In this document: piece after piece, positions 40,901 to 64,000 of the stretch
How the letters are laid out: the number at the start of each line of letters is the position of its first letter
How positions within the stretch are numbered: the first letter of the stretch is position 1
Source of the DNA: Glandiceps talaboti
Lineage: Eukaryota; Hemichordata; Enteropneusta; Spengelidae
Assembly: GCF_964340395.1 (NCBI RefSeq)
Contig: NC_135570.1
Span: 12,167,822-12,231,821, forward strand
Reading direction: 5' to 3'
Length of the DNA stretch: 64,000 bases
Position numbers and translations under genes: made by a program
Notes under the pieces: model-generated
Database searches by the model: none
Seen by the model: the letters and a program-made list of their open reading frames with translations, nothing else
Told to the model about the DNA's origin: nothing

Positions 40901-42166
40901 AAGTCTCACTCACAAACATTGGTTTATTTGGTACAGCCAGAATGTTACAATGTAACACTCACTCACAGACATGGTTTATTTGGTACAGCCAGAATGTTAC
41001 AATGTAACACTCACTCACAGACATGGTTTATTTGGTACAGCCAGAATGTTACAATGTAACACTCACTCACAGACATGGTTTATTTGGTGAAGCCATTGTT
41101 CTGAATAAGGCCTCAGACATTGTGATCACTGTCTGAGATAACACCAACTGGTATTGAAAGTGTTGTCTGGTATTAAACCTTGATTGACTATAACTTTGAA
41201 ACACTGTTGCAGTAACACTCACACAATTACTACAGCTTCATAAATAGGTACACAAACTTTCACTGGGCAGTTGTCTTCAAATGGAAATGAAACTTTTGGT
41301 TCAATTATAACAATGTTGCATAAGCTGTACTTTCCACACAACTTTGATCTTGTGAAGTATAATTATATTGATTGATTTGACTTTGCAACTGTATTATTTT
41401 TTTTGTCTGATTTTTCTGTTTTTGTATGTGTTGTATGTGTTTTTGTAAATGAAAGAAAATGTATAATATTGATCATTTGATAGTTGACGTCACATTACTT
41501 ACATCTTCAAGTGCTTCGCGGAGTTTGCCCAGAAGTGGACTCCCAAAGTCACCAGTAAGTTGTACTGCTCCAGCACCTTATGAATAAGAATAGATACGAG
41601 TGTGTGTTATCAAATTTTAAGGTAATCACATCATTTATAAATATGTCTAGAAATTGTTTTTATAGTAATAATTATGTCATAAACATATGAAGGGAAAGTT
41701 TAAAAGTTAATCTCTCTGGTGATTGCATATCCGATAAAATATTACTTTACTATATTGAAGGTATCTTGCACACAAAATGTATGACCACTGGGAAGAATAG
41801 ATATTCTGAGTTTAGAGTACAAGTCAGTTTTTCCACTTAGACTTATACTTGTAGATATTAGGTTGAACATCAATTTTAATATAATGACGATCTCTATTTT
41901 AACTGACAATGAAATATTGTACTTTGTAAAATTTATAACAAAATATGTACAAGATTTGTCAGTCAATAATGGAATTGTCACAAAAAAGAAAATATTTATT
42001 TCAACAGAGAGACTGAGAAGAGTTACAGAATGATGCAAAAACTTCTATTATGATTTTTATGGCATTGAATACTGGTTTTAAATATATCTATATATAGGTA
42101 TAAACAATTGGGTATATACTTACCGAAGATGCAGAGAGCCACAAACACAGCTATACGGAGATCCAT
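34968..42166 (-). CDS. Secreted periplasmic-binding-protein-like (SBP_bac_3) protein 1
   Basis: Exons in transcript order: 42166-42124, 41576-41503, 39990-39627, 39261-39162, 38449-38388, 37250-37155, 36288-36106, 35864-35719, 35378-35156, then a tentative last exon 35062-34968. A signal peptide (MDLRIAVFVALCIFG) is followed by a region with two C-x6-CG units (Cys98/Cys105, Cys143/Cys150) and a C-terminal type 2 periplasmic-binding fold: SYDACIAWAITPARKAMMGF (the D-x-TPxR lobe motif), YKGEVTAGFAPKIL, and LLDWWDHAFERVKRSGKFYE. There is no transmembrane insertion of the ionotropic glutamate receptor kind, so it is probably an extracellular soluble binder. Ligand unknown. The last exon is uncertain: a better acceptor at 35110 would give a different tail, and the model chosen ends in a Cys-rich stretch. 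Confidence 0.8.
35527..35672. repeat. 22 bp minisatellite
   Basis: Six to seven copies of ACCTTTATCCAGTCACATAG plus CA, in the intron before the second-last mapped exon of binding-protein gene 1. Confidence 0.9.
36360..37130. repeat. 26 bp minisatellite, open in all three + frames
   Basis: About 28 units of 24-26 bp, CCACCACCTATGTGTATCAC followed by CATATA or CATTAC, in an intron of binding-protein gene 1. The 26 bp period shifts frame each unit and the unit has no stop in any frame, so three long overlapping open frames result. A stray unit remains at 37364-37400. Confidence 0.95.
37715..37812. repeat. Short tandem repeat, three copies
   Basis: ACAAAGTTGGTGTATAATTG followed by TTACA(C/T)TGTT, three times. 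Confidence 0.85.
40785..41090. repeat. 52 bp minisatellite with internal palindrome
   Basis: Six copies of a 52 bp unit with CAGACATGGTTTATTTGGTA then CAGCCAGAATGTTACAATG and TAACACTCACT. Each unit contains the palindrome GTTACANTGTAAC. It lies in the second intron of binding-protein gene 1. Confidence 0.92.
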
Positions 42167-44750
42167 GATTATGTCGACTCAGCAGTGACTGTACTCAAAC
42201 TACCTGTCTGTTGTCCAAGCCAAACTTTTTTGTACGATTGAAACGATAACATCCACCAGTCAGTAAATCTATAAATTACTACATTTCCATCCTACATTGT
42301 ATGCAAATTGTATGTAAATTTAGCATTTCTAAATCCAATGATATCATTTTGACCATCTAGGACAGCCCGGTCAAACCAAATCACCAGAGTGGGTTATCAA
42401 TCATTGGCAATCAGAACATCTTTTGAACAACATCCTCCTTATCAGTAAAATACCAGGATGACCGGACATCATTTGTCATGGGTGTTATCAAGCACTTAAA
42501 CATTGAGTCGATCGATGACCATTTCAGAATGTATCTCTGACCTCCCCTACCATACTCCTCTCCAACACACAACTATAGACAGTGCCTGAACTGCACCACG
42601 ACCTAACTCTAAAGAATTAGCAGAGTTCTAAAATTACAGTATAAGGGAAATACATTTTTTGTACATGTACATCGTTGCTTTCTTTTTTTGTTGTCGTTGT
42701 CCTTCTCATTGTTGTTGTCGTCATCATCGTCATCATCATCATCATCATCATCCATTATCATCATCACCAGTCAACTATCGATGACGATGATGTTATACAC
42801 ACTGTTTAGGACCTTCCTCGTCAACTCAAACTTCAAAGTTCGATCGACTTCTTCACCATTGTCATATAATGAAAACAACCTTTACAGTTATTTTCATGTG
42901 TTGCTATCTCTGACAATGCGTCTCATAGGAATCTATTATTGTTTGTATACATTGTACTTTGCAATGTTGACATTGAGTTGGCAACAACTGAAACACAACA
43001 TTGAACTCCATGCAATCATAGGCGATGTCCTAACTGATGGGTCAAGTGATCTGTTTTTAATACTTAACCTTGATGTTCACTATTTGTACAAAATGATAAA
43101 TTGTGTAGCCATGGTAACCCATAGATAATCCTTTATGTTTGGCCTTCTAAATTTGTGATCAATGCTTGATTTGTACTCTATAATACTATGGTAATTACTA
43201 TAGATTCAAATATTTTGTACAAAAAGTCCAACATACGATTATCTTTATTTTAATGTGACCATGATTTTAATTTGACGAACCAACCAAAACAACCAATCAA
43301 TCAATCAATCAATCACTCAATCAAGCAAGCAAACAAGCACGGTTCGGTAAACATCCTGTCTGTTTTTTTCTTCAAAAAGTATTTTGCTGGATTGAAGAAA
43401 TGTTGGTTCAAGAGAAAAATAGAGATAAATAAGGCTGTCCTACTACATTAGTTCATCAAGTAGGAACAATGTTATTTGTAAGTGTGCTAATATCATCAAT
43501 ATTGGCGACAAATTTCAACAAGTGCATGGGGACAATGTTACTTAGAAGTGTGCTAATATTGTCAATATTGTCAACAAATTCAACAAGTAGGCAATAGCAC
43601 TTGCAAATGGATCTGAAGATATCGTCAATAACAACCAACACAAGTTTAAGGCATTTATAGCTACAATGTATACAGGTCTCCTAAACCAAACTGGTCCCAT
43701 AATTTCCTTCACACAAATAAATTAAACTTGAGGTACGCATTTCAAGTTGTCAGTTCCCACAACGATACATTATTCGTTGTCTACATTCATGAAGTACCAT
43801 ACACTTCACATCGTTGAAAGGACAGGATGAAAAGTAAATCACTACCAGATTTGATGACACATTTTACAACAGTCTGAGTGTTTTTATAAAACTAAATCTT
43901 TGTCTACTTTTGACTCCAATGTGAACTACAAAATATTGCAAATCATATTCTTGTTTTCTTTATATTGATATATATTCTTGAAAGACAGAATATAGAGAAT
44001 GTATTCATCTGAACGGGATGCAAGTTAGTATCATCGTAAAAAGAGGCTAATGATTTATGATGATGGCTGCATGCCAGGTGATACAGCTTGTTTTTGCAGG
44101 ACTCAATAGTGGCTAATAAGGACACAGTAAAATAATGATGATGTCTGTTTTTTATTGTCATTTGTACATTTGTAAGGCATATTTCATCTTTATTCAAGAC
44201 AAACTATTTAATTTTATTCTCCATCAGATCTTCGTTTGCAATCATTTTCAGAATGAACACAGACCTGAAACTAGAAGAAAAGAAATAAGTTAGTGTAATC
44301 AACCACTCATCTTTTTGGTGCTACTGTCAATATCAATGACTTGAATTGAATCATACACAGGTATGTTAACATTCTTTATATGAGCTGAGAATGAAGAATG
44401 CAAGTAAGTTAAAAAGATTTATCCATTATGATCATTCCCTTTTTTATGTAATTAAAATACAGAGGTCATCATCATAATCACACTTGAAATTGAATGCATA
44501 CTCTCTGAGGCTTATCTAGGCTTTGTATGTATGTATGTGTGTGTATGTATGTATGTATGTATGTATGTATGTATGTACGTACGTACGTACGTACGTACAT
44601 GCGTGCGTATGTATGTATGTATGTATGTATGTATGTATGTATGTGCGTGCGTGCATGCATGCATGCGTATGTATGTATGTATGTATGTATGTGCGTGTGT
44701 GCATATGTATGTATGTATATATCAAACAAATAACTTAAACTTGTATACAT
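42167..44750. other. Gap upstream of binding-protein gene 1
   Basis: Promoter side of gene 1. Contains a (CAT)n tract at 42715-42760, a (CAAT)n tract near 43295, a twofold duplication of about 70 bp at 43445-43590 and a (GTAT)n microsatellite at 44523-44720. No coding exon recognised. Confidence 0.5.
44523..44720. repeat. (GTAT)n/(GTAC)n/(GTGC)n microsatellite
   Basis: Compound tetranucleotide array with GTAC and GCAT stretches; it is alternating purine-pyrimidine throughout and abuts the pseudogene exon at 44759. Confidence 0.95.
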
Positions 44751-44754
44751 TAAT

Positions 44755-45394
44755 TACTTCCTTCGTATTTCTGGCAGATTTCATAGAATTTTCCACTATG
44801 TTTGACACGTTCAAATGCATGATCCCACCAATCTAACCGACTGCTATCTTTATGTGTCATCCCTGATAATGGCAACAATGATCAGTTGTATGGTCATCAT
44901 TCATAGAACACTCAATGGGATCACCAATGGTTTCAATGCCTGGAGCCTGGATCAGATTCATCAAGACTTTGGATGCAAAACCAGCTGTTACCTGCAGGAA
45001 AAAAATTCCATAATAAGAGTTGGCATACTAACATGCTCAATGCCATGTGTAATGTCTCTCCTGGTATGGGAGATAATAATCTTTAATGCCCGGATAAGGG
45101 TTTTGCTGACATACAGTATCATTAAGTATTATTGTATTGTTAAGTGAATTATATATCTATTACTAGGACTTCTGGAGGATTTTTAAAGTATAGTTGTTTG
45201 ACTGAAAATACACACGTACGTACACAGGACTGGTTTTCTTCCCAAGTTGATATGCTAAGATGTTTTTGAATTTAAGGACAACAATAAAGAGCAAGTTGGT
45301 TATTTTGAAACGAAAATATGTTGAAGAAATCTGAGTGTATAGTCAACTTACTGAAGATGCAGAGAGCTACAAAGGTGATCAAACGGTGATCCAT
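44755..45394 (-). pseudogene. Truncated copy of binding-protein gene 1 (first and a late exon only)
   Basis: 45394-45352 is a copy of exon 1, including the signal peptide (MDHRLITFVALCIF) and its donor; 44993-44759 is a copy of the 35378-35156 exon (VTAGFASKVLMNLIQ...). All internal exons are missing. The late exon has two small insertions that shift the frame after DDHTT, and its donor site is destroyed. Flanking promoter sequence just upstream of the ATG (TGATTATGTC) is shared with gene 1, so this is a tandem duplication followed by internal deletion, not a processed copy. Confidence 0.85.
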
Positions 45395-45624
45395 GATTAT
45401 GTCTATTCTGTGTGGACCGTACCTAAACTATCTTTTTGTACAGTTTCCACCTTATCTGATCATGTAAAGTCTCACTGACAGCCAAGTCATCAGACGAGAT
45501 GGTCAATCACGGGCCATGCATAAAAATAGCAATATGTGGTGTTGTAGCACAACTGTACACTTTTTAAAACTGTTTACCCACATGCTGATCCATGCTAGGT
45601 ATAGGTGTTCGTTTGCTGAATGAT

Positions 45625-45880
45625 TACATGGTTGCCTATCCAGCCCTGTTGTTATCTTTGCAATATTCATCGTCATTTGGCTGTTGTTATTGGCGTGGTC
45701 TTGTTGCTAGGCATATTTGCATACACTTTTCGAATGTTCGTTCACTTGTCTATGAATCCCTGATGTTATCTTTGTGACATACATCATCATATGGCTGTTG
45801 CTATGGGTGTGGTCTTGTTGCTAGGCATATTTGCAAACACTTTTTGAATGTTTGTTCACTTGTCTAAGAATCCCTTTACC
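45625..45880. repeat. Reverse-orientation copies of the 116 bp repeat of 1.7-2.05 kb
   Basis: Two copies of GTGGTCTTGTTGCTAGGCAT, each followed by ATTTGCANACACTTTTNGAA and GTTCACTTGTCTA, are reverse complements of the repeat in the RASSF intron. Confidence 0.7.
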
Positions 45881-45949
45881 AAAAATGACATTTTTTTACC
45901 TAAATCACATACCTGTGATGCTATCATTTTGCTTTGAACAATTTCCCAA

Positions 45950-46115
45950 CTAGACACCAAAAGTAATTTTGTCCCCACCAAATACAAGGCAATCGGTCTG
46001 GCAGTTTATGAGTTTACATTGTCCACACACACACACACACACACACACAGACAGATGGACAGGATCTGCACCATGCCTATAGCACTACTGAACCATATCG
46101 GTTCAGTTGTGCTAA
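45950..46115. repeat. (CA)n-centred dispersed-repeat-like block
   Basis: AAGGCAATCGGTCTGGCAGT, TTGTCC(CA)n, CAGACAGATGGACAGGATC, then a small hairpin TGAACCATATCGGTTCA. The ordered blocks around a microsatellite look like the tail of an old interspersed repeat. Class unknown. Confidence 0.4.
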
Positions 46116-48080
46116 AAATGTCACAGGGTCAGTTTATTGGTTGGTGAACTATAAGTTGTCCTATTAAATGTCTTTACAAATGACTGGTACGTGCACAGAT
46201 GTCAATTGAGGATCAGATTATCAATTTCTGAAGTGACTGACAAAAAGTACAACACAAGTTGTAACTTTTTTAAAAAACAATTTGTTTAGACCATGGAATT
46301 CCATTTGTTTATTAAGAAAGATGTAGGAAACATTGATATTTCTAACTTCTAAGGTTTTATATTATATTTGATGTCAGTCAATTTCACATCTTCTTTCTGA
46401 CACATCACATAAAACTTGTGCCAATAAAGAGCAGACGTTGATATAGATAACTTCAAAATGATAACTGGTGTTGTTAAGAGATAAACTTTATACAAAGTGT
46501 TTTTGCCAATATTCTGTTTCCGATAGTATAATTGATCACATCAGAAGAATGGTATTTTCTATTCCATGCCAAGATGAAAAACAATAACATCCGGATGAAA
46601 CATGTTTAGTGACATTAACTAGCGTGTTATCAACTGATTTGTAGGCAATTGTGTACGACATGAACTTTTCACAGCCCTACTCCTACCAAAACCCGCTTAC
46701 ATGATGAAAAACTTATAAGGTTTATTAAATCTGGTAGGAATCTTCAATTTGTATAAGTTCTAAGATTTTAATAACTATGTCCATGACTTGATGGAGTCCA
46801 TCCAATCAAAATAATAGGCACTAGAAAGGTTGATGTCACCTAACTCAAAGGGTCAGTGCGGTTACTTGAAAGAGTTTGTAGTTTGTCGTGGTACAGATAT
46901 GATTGCAACGTACCTTACTTCAAAGCTGACCTACAAACATGGTTTGGCATTTAATGATTCCATTGTTGTCTGGAAAAGTTATCAAAATCTAGCGAGCTTG
47001 AGTGTTAGCAATCAAAGAAGCAGATAGACAGACACACAAGCATGCTTGTACGCACGCACATACACAAACACACGCAAGCACGCACACATGCATGCATGCA
47101 TGTGTGATTATTTCTTCTTATACATTGTAGGACGTACAAGTTTAATGCTTGTATACTGAAGAGAAATCCGTAATTCGTTCACACAATGGTTTGTGATTTG
47201 AACAAGTATCACTAAATGTCGACTGTTATTTACTATCTGAAAGAGATGGTATGATTGTGTCTAAGTTGAGGTTGTCTGACAGAAGCATACTTGGGGTGAT
47301 TTTTCATCACCTGTAGCAGTCGATATCCTATAATTTCTACTCATTGTCTAACTGTGCTTTGAACCTTTGAAACCTAGTAACCCTCATATTGAACTGAACA
47401 TATCGTCTCAACTAGCCTCATCTGATTTTTTTATTCATAATTTGTTTGTTAGTCAGTTTGTTTGTTTGTCTGTCTGTTATATTGGTTGGTTGATTGGTTC
47501 TTCAGTTGGTTGGTTGGTTGAATTGTTTTATCATACTATACAATTTTGTATATATCATTGATCCCTATCAAACTTAGTAATTATATACAATATTTGATCA
47601 TGTTGTGAATAAACCACTAACTGAAATGCCACATTTGAATTTGAATTCGGTTCAAGAAGGTCATTATAGTGTGTGAATTGACTGACAACTGTGCTAGATA
47701 GCAGTTAAAAATCCAAGCTCTTGCTGAGCTCAATATCAATTCACACAACATCATCATATTAGAATTCATAAAGTTCAATCACATCAAAATAATGTTTTCG
47801 CTTTATTGTCTGTACTCTGTTCATGGCCCCCCTGGTTTTGTAAACATGTCCATTTGACAAGATTGCACATTAAGGCTCAGACTGAAAATGATAACACCTG
47901 TGATTTGCATTATGGTTTGCATACTATTTGCATACAATTGTTGCTGTCAGGAATGATGAATGTATTTTTTTACCGGATGCGGTCAGCGATGACAATAAAG
48001 ATAACACATCAGACGAGATACAATTAAAACTGGTCTTTGTTGGTGGACGTACCACAGTAAGTGTAAGAGACTGACAGAGG

Positions 48081-59301
<11,221 letters not shown>

Positions 59302-59478
59302 TTTCTTGCAACATTCTTCTTTACAAATTTTAGTTGATGCTTCTCTTCTTAACATTGTTTTCTTTTGTACTTGGTATAATTTCTTGACTGATTTTTCTTT
59401 CTTTTGACAAATGTATTTCTACAAAACACTATGAAACTCCACGGATTGTAAGTGACGTAATTCTGAAAAAAGAATTTA

Positions 59479-59484
59479 AATAAA
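59479..59484 (+). terminator. Poly(A) signal of binding-protein gene 2
   Basis: AATAAA about 180 bp after the stop codon, in a plain AT-rich 3' UTR and just before the GTAT microsatellite. Position fits a short 3' UTR. Confidence 0.6.
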
Positions 59485-59573
59485 ATATGAAGAAATATCT
59501 TAAGACCAAGCTTGTGTCGTGTGTCCCTCTCTTCTTACTACAATTTCTTGCTTATTTCCTGTATTTGCATATG

Positions 59574-59759
59574 TGTGTATGTACATATGTACATGTGTGT
59601 ATGTACATATGTATGTATGTATGGTATGTATGTATGTATGTATGTATGTATGTATGTATGTATGTATGTATGTATGTATGTATGTATGTATGTATGTATG
59701 TATGTATGTATGTATGTGTGTGTGTATGTATGTATGTACATATGTATGTGTGTATGTAC

Positions 59760-59790
<31 letters not shown>

Positions 59791-59969
59791 TATGTGTGTG
59801 TATGTATGTGTGTATGTACATATGTATGTGTGTATGTACATATGTATGTGTGTATGTACATACATGTATGTATGTATGTATGTATGTATGTATGTATGTA
59901 TGTATGTATGTATGTATGTATGTATGTATGTATGTATGTATGTATGTGTGTGTGTATGTATGTATGTAC

Positions 59970-60000
<31 letters not shown>

Positions 60001-60028
60001 TGTATGTATGTATGTATGTATGTATGTA

Positions 60029-60059
<31 letters not shown>

Positions 60060-60215
60060 ATGTATGTGTGTGTATCTATGTATGTATGTGTGTATGTGTG
60101 TGTATCTATGTATGTATGTATGTATGTGTGTGTATGTATGTTATGTATGTATGTATGTATGTGTGTGTGTATGTGTGTATGTGCATGTGTGTGCATGCAT
60201 GTGTGTGTGTGTAGG
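59574..60215. repeat. Long (GTAT)n microsatellite
   Basis: About 640 bp of GTAT with interspersed GTGT and GTAC units. It has no stop in several frames on either strand, which produces spurious open frames of over 200 codons. Confidence 0.97.
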
Positions 60216-61914
60216 GTTGTCTAACTTTTCTAACAAGGTAACATTTTTTGACGTTTAAAATAAAAAAAACAACAGTAGTAACGTTACATAACACATATTG
60301 ATTCTCAAACAATTTCATTTGTGGGACCTTTTTGGACAGAAAAACTAGTATCTTAATAAGGAAGGTGTCGAATTCATAACCCCATAATTGAGAACCCAGT
60401 CAAGTATACAACTCTCTTTAATAGAATTTCACACAGATTTACATATCTGTCGCCTGTACGCAACTATTTTAAATTTGTTCAACAACATACTGGCCAACCA
60501 TGCCCCCATTGCAGTAATGTGTAGTACGTCATCGAGTGATTACCCATATGTAGTCAATGAGGGCCCACAGTACAAGGATATTCGTGTACAATTATGCACC
60601 GAGTAGATATTAGTACATACGAAACAGTTCTTTTTAAATTTAGTGATGTGATGTGATGTGCCAAGGACTGTTAGAATCTGAGTCTAATGCATAGGCATTG
60701 CATGCATGCAGGGTTAGCAAATTTAAGTCAAAGCACAGACCCTACACCATCAAAAAGTGACTACATACATTACATAACGGTGACTATACATACTGTCTTG
60801 TATGGTGGGATGTGATTATGCTAAATGACAGTCCAAGGAGTAAAATTTAACTCAGGCACCACATACTCTCGCCGTGTTAAATTTTAATCCATGGACTAGC
60901 TGTTTCTCTTAGAGTTAAATTTTAATCCATGGACTGTTTAATATACAAATTCCATACTAAACATCCACTGCTGACGTACATATTGCATGTATCTTACAGC
61001 TTATATCTCATATTACAGCTGCTACTGATATAACTGGCAGCAGATGGGCTATTATATTGCCATACTGTATATTGCCATATTGCAACTTATTTTAATCTTG
61101 TGTGGTATAGATGATGCAAAACATGACAAATGCATAATTTCATGATTTCAGATATGATGATGCTTCGAAATCGAAGGGGAAACCAACAGTGTAAAATGTG
61201 ACACCATTGTCTGTTTCTATTTATATATACTAGTATTGAGAAACAGAGAAAAGTGGACTTTGGAAGGGCGCCCTCTATGTTTACTTTTGGGTTTTACGCT
61301 ACGCAGACTACTTCAGCTGAGTGTTTCATCCTGTTTAATAGCTACAATATTTGTAGCATTAGCTTTTTATTTTGGGCTTTGATTTTTGGTTTTGTGAAAA
61401 TTAATTCAAACCCAGAATTACAAAAAGCTAAAAAAAAATTGCAAAACAAATAAAAACTCAAATCTGAAAATCTGAAAGTAATGCTACTACTGTGTAACAA
61501 CTTCTTGCAGCTCAACCTGTTTTATCAGTATTTTTTGGCAAAATAAAATGATGTCAGTTTTCACATGGTTAATTTTGAAATTCTTGATAATGTTTTTAAA
61601 CTAAAACAATTCTTTTGTACTGTTGTCCAATTTGTAAATTTTCCTTGTCACTGATGAGTCGTCTGAAATTAGTATCGATATCGTCACACAGTCCTAACAC
61701 TGACAGACAAAGTTGATATTAATTATTATATTTAAACACTTTACATTTCGCGTGTGCGAAGAGAACAACAGAATGACATTCTCTCAAACCAGAGCTAGGT
61801 GTCATTTCTTCCGCGACACTGTGAAATAACGACCTCATACTAACGTACCTGAGTCTTGGTGTCGTGGGCGGACGTGCCGCATGCCGTATAAGTTGCGGTG
61901 CACGACGATAGCCT

Positions 61915-62085
61915 CGGTTACCCAGACTCTCGCCGCTGGGGACTCTGCCTACGAGACCACACCAAGTTCATACTAGTATGTGGTCTCGTAGGCAGAGCCG
62001 CAGAGCCCCCAGCGGTGAGAATCTCGGTAACTGAAATTCTTTATTCCATTACGTTTCGAGCCCAGGCCTGCTCTTCATCAGGTGT
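61915..62085 (-). mobile_element. Inverted repeat next to a hammerhead-like core
   Basis: Arms of about 50 bp at 61917-61966 and 61977-62033 (GTGGTCTCGTAGGCAGAG and complement). Beyond it, on the - strand, CTGATGA (62081-62075), a GAGC/GCTC stem and GAAA (62057-62054) have the order of a hammerhead core. I could not find a stem III or pairing stem I, so activity is doubtful. Probably a retroelement relic. Confidence 0.45.
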
Positions 62086-63486
62086 ATAATTCTAAAACAT
62101 ACACCAAAACAAAATAAAAGTAACAACACTTATGTTCAGTTCATAACAAAAAATACAAGTTGCAGAAAATGATATACGGTGTTGACAACAGCTAGCCAGT
62201 GTGTCGACTTCAAACCAGACAACCTTGATTCTAATATACACAACTACCCACTTTAAATTTGTAAATGCAGGTAGCAAGTTCTCTTAGCAGTAAAACTTAC
62301 GGCCAACGGCCTACATGTACAGACTACACTGTCGAAGACAAACGAAGCGCCCTTCTAAATTTAAATTTAAACTTTAAAAACTATTGTGATTGATAATTTT
62401 GATATGTTTTTTTTTGGTAAAGATTTAGTCAGATCACACGCGTGCGACCAGTTGTTTTCGTGTTGTTCGTTATATTCATAGCCTTGAACTCATCACTGTA
62501 GTTGTGGCAATATTATTAAAATCGTCAATTCGTTGCAGACAGCTAGCAATGATATGTAAGCAGCAGCCATCCAACTTGGATTACACTATCTGGTCGGATA
62601 CTATATAGCAAAGTAAAGTTGTTGTTTTTCTCCAAAAAAATTACATGTAAATTCACATGTACATAATGTAAGACTAATAAACCACAAAAACATGTAAACA
62701 CTAAATACGGTATTTTAACAGCATGCACAAACTGTCAATATTAACAAAAAGCAGGATTTAAGACTATTACACACACCATCCGTGTTCTAGATTAATACCA
62801 CCCCTTTGTTCCTTTAAATCCTGTGTACACATACGTATAAGCTGATAAACTCTCCTCGCACAGCATTGTGATTAAAAGATAATGTAGGAATCTTTATTGC
62901 ATCCGTCAAGAAAACTACATTTCTTCGTTTGATTTTCTGCAATAAGTTGTTGGTGCCAAAACAAACTAGTAAATATATCAACTAGAGTAATAATAGACTA
63001 AGTTTGACAAAAAATAACAAAATAAGGTTTATACGACGAAAGTGTAGACTTTTGGTTAGATAAATGTAATGTATAACATCTTTAACTCTGTACAATGTCT
63101 TGTATAATTTTTCATAATGTCTTGTATAATGTTTTTTTTAATGGATTTTGAGGACCGAGGTCGTGCGGCGGAAGGACCTGACTTTTAATAGGTATATGAT
63201 ATTAAAAATATGGTTACATTTCCATATTATTTATATTGTAATTCATAAGCTTATCTATTTCGTCTTTTCAAAAGTTGATCGCCTAAACCCTTGACTTAGG
63301 AATGAAGCGATACAAACTCTTCACAGGAGAAGGCGTTTGTACTGTTGAATCGGATTGTAAAGATGATGCATACTATACACGCAAACTAGGGAAAAAGATA
63401 AGAAGAGTAATTGATAGTTGTCAGTTTCTGTCTGGTACTAAATTATTACTTTTTAATAGGTTCTTTGCAAACATCTCTTACCCCAA

Positions 63487-63533
63487 GCAGCAGCAGCGCT
63501 AGCAGCAGTAGCAGCAGCAGCAGCAGCAACAGC

Positions 63534-63574
<41 letters not shown>

Positions 63575-63575
63575 A
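63487..63575. repeat. CAG/CAA trinucleotide tract
   Basis: (CAG)n with AGCAGT breaks passing into (CAA)n. It would encode poly-Gln in one frame, but no supporting exon structure was found. Confidence 0.9.
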
Positions 63576-64000
63576 ATATTAAAAAATAAACAAACAAAAA
63601 ACCCACCAAGCAATGTAAAACCAGGGGCTACGTTTTGTTGTTAACATCCCTATGCGCACTTCTATAATTCCGAGGCTATCAATGATGTCGGGTTTTCTTT
63701 CGTCCTTTTAGGTTTCATCAATTTAGTTGTGTGTTTAGGTCTGAAGTTATTTGCTTTGTTTGTTGTCTCTTTTTTACAATGTCTAAATACCGTTCTACAA
63801 ATTTACATGTGATCTGTTCGTGGTTTATGCAAATATTACATGTAAATCAGTGCTACGTGGTCTCTGATCACATCACATCACATCACATCACGCTGATGAA
63901 GACATTAAATGAATCACGCCGTGGTCACAGGTTGGATCGACTTAGGGAAGGCTCATGCAACGGGTTTTGGGATGGAAGAACAGTAAAAAGTACTAACATT

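Larger units (their letters stand above)
45395..48080. other. Gap between the pseudogene and binding-protein gene 2
   Basis: Holds the reverse copy of the 116 bp repeat (45625-45880), a (CA)n-centred repeat (45950-46115), a short tract of CACG/CATG-rich repeats near 47040-47105, and the promoter side of gene 2. No coding exon recognised. Confidence 0.5.
59302..64000. other. 3' flank of binding-protein gene 2, no gene recognised
   Basis: After the gene 2 poly(A) signal come a long GTAT array (59574-60215), a duplicated TTAAATTTTAATCCATGGAC motif (60880-60950), an inverted repeat with a hammerhead-like core (61915-62085), a CAGCAG/CAACAA tract (63487-63575) and a short (CATCA)n tract near 63870. 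A few frames of 60-70 codons exist (for instance 63302-63502) but show no family signature. Confidence 0.5.

Noticed and set aside
59487-60258. Several open frames of 200-250 codons on both strands
   Set aside because: They are translations of the (GTAT)n array (Met-Tyr-Val-Cys and His-Thr-Tyr-Ile repeats) with no splice or family support.
61253-61453. 66-codon frame with hydrophobic stretch
   Set aside because: No family signature, start context or splice partner; ends in a poly-Lys/Asn AT-rich run.
63302-63502. 66-codon frame beginning MKRYKLFTGEG
   Set aside because: No recognised domain and no convincing exon partner within the window; might be a first exon of a gene beyond 64 kb, but unsupported.

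Overview
The window is AT-rich animal nuclear DNA: long introns with GT-AG (once GC-AG) borders, many micro- and minisatellites, short foldback (MITE-like) elements and one Penelope-like retroelement. Encoded proteins are clear metazoan orthologues. The look is that of a marine invertebrate bilaterian (non-vertebrate deuterostome or lophotrochozoan); the sequence alone does not let me name the species.

Layout. (1) 1-3081, + strand: the 3' part of a RASSF2/4/6-type Ras-association/SARAH gene, its 5' end outside the window. (2) 7916-12413, - strand: COX18, a mitochondrial Oxa1-family insertase for cytochrome oxidase, six exons. (3) 14130-20770, - strand: KAT8/MOF, the MYST-family histone H4K16 acetyltransferase, ten exons, complete. 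(4) 22288-33130, + strand: ABCB8, a mitochondrial half-size ABC transporter, seventeen exons, complete, divergent from KAT8. (5) 34968-59301: a cluster of secreted periplasmic-binding-protein-like (SBP_bac_3 fold) genes: one on the - strand (about 9-10 exons), a wrecked two-exon copy on the - strand at 44.76-45.39 kb, and a complete nine-exon gene on the + strand at 48.08-59.30 kb. (6) 59.3-64 kb: repeats, no recognisable gene.

Coding models were built by joining exons whose phases agree and whose products align in order with the known families; every internal junction listed is phase-consistent. Two of the first four genes act in the mitochondrial inner membrane (COX18, ABCB8), but I see no evidence that the neighbourhood is functional rather than incidental.

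Most interesting points: an animal family of secreted bacterial-type solute-binding proteins with a novel Cys-Gly repeat N-terminus; repeated tandem duplication of exon edges and splice sites into at least six introns of ABCB8, including an array of more than ten consensus 5' splice sites; and a Penelope-like element flanked by inverted terminal repeats, each carrying a type I hammerhead ribozyme, one with an intact core and one with the catalytic G of the core mutated.
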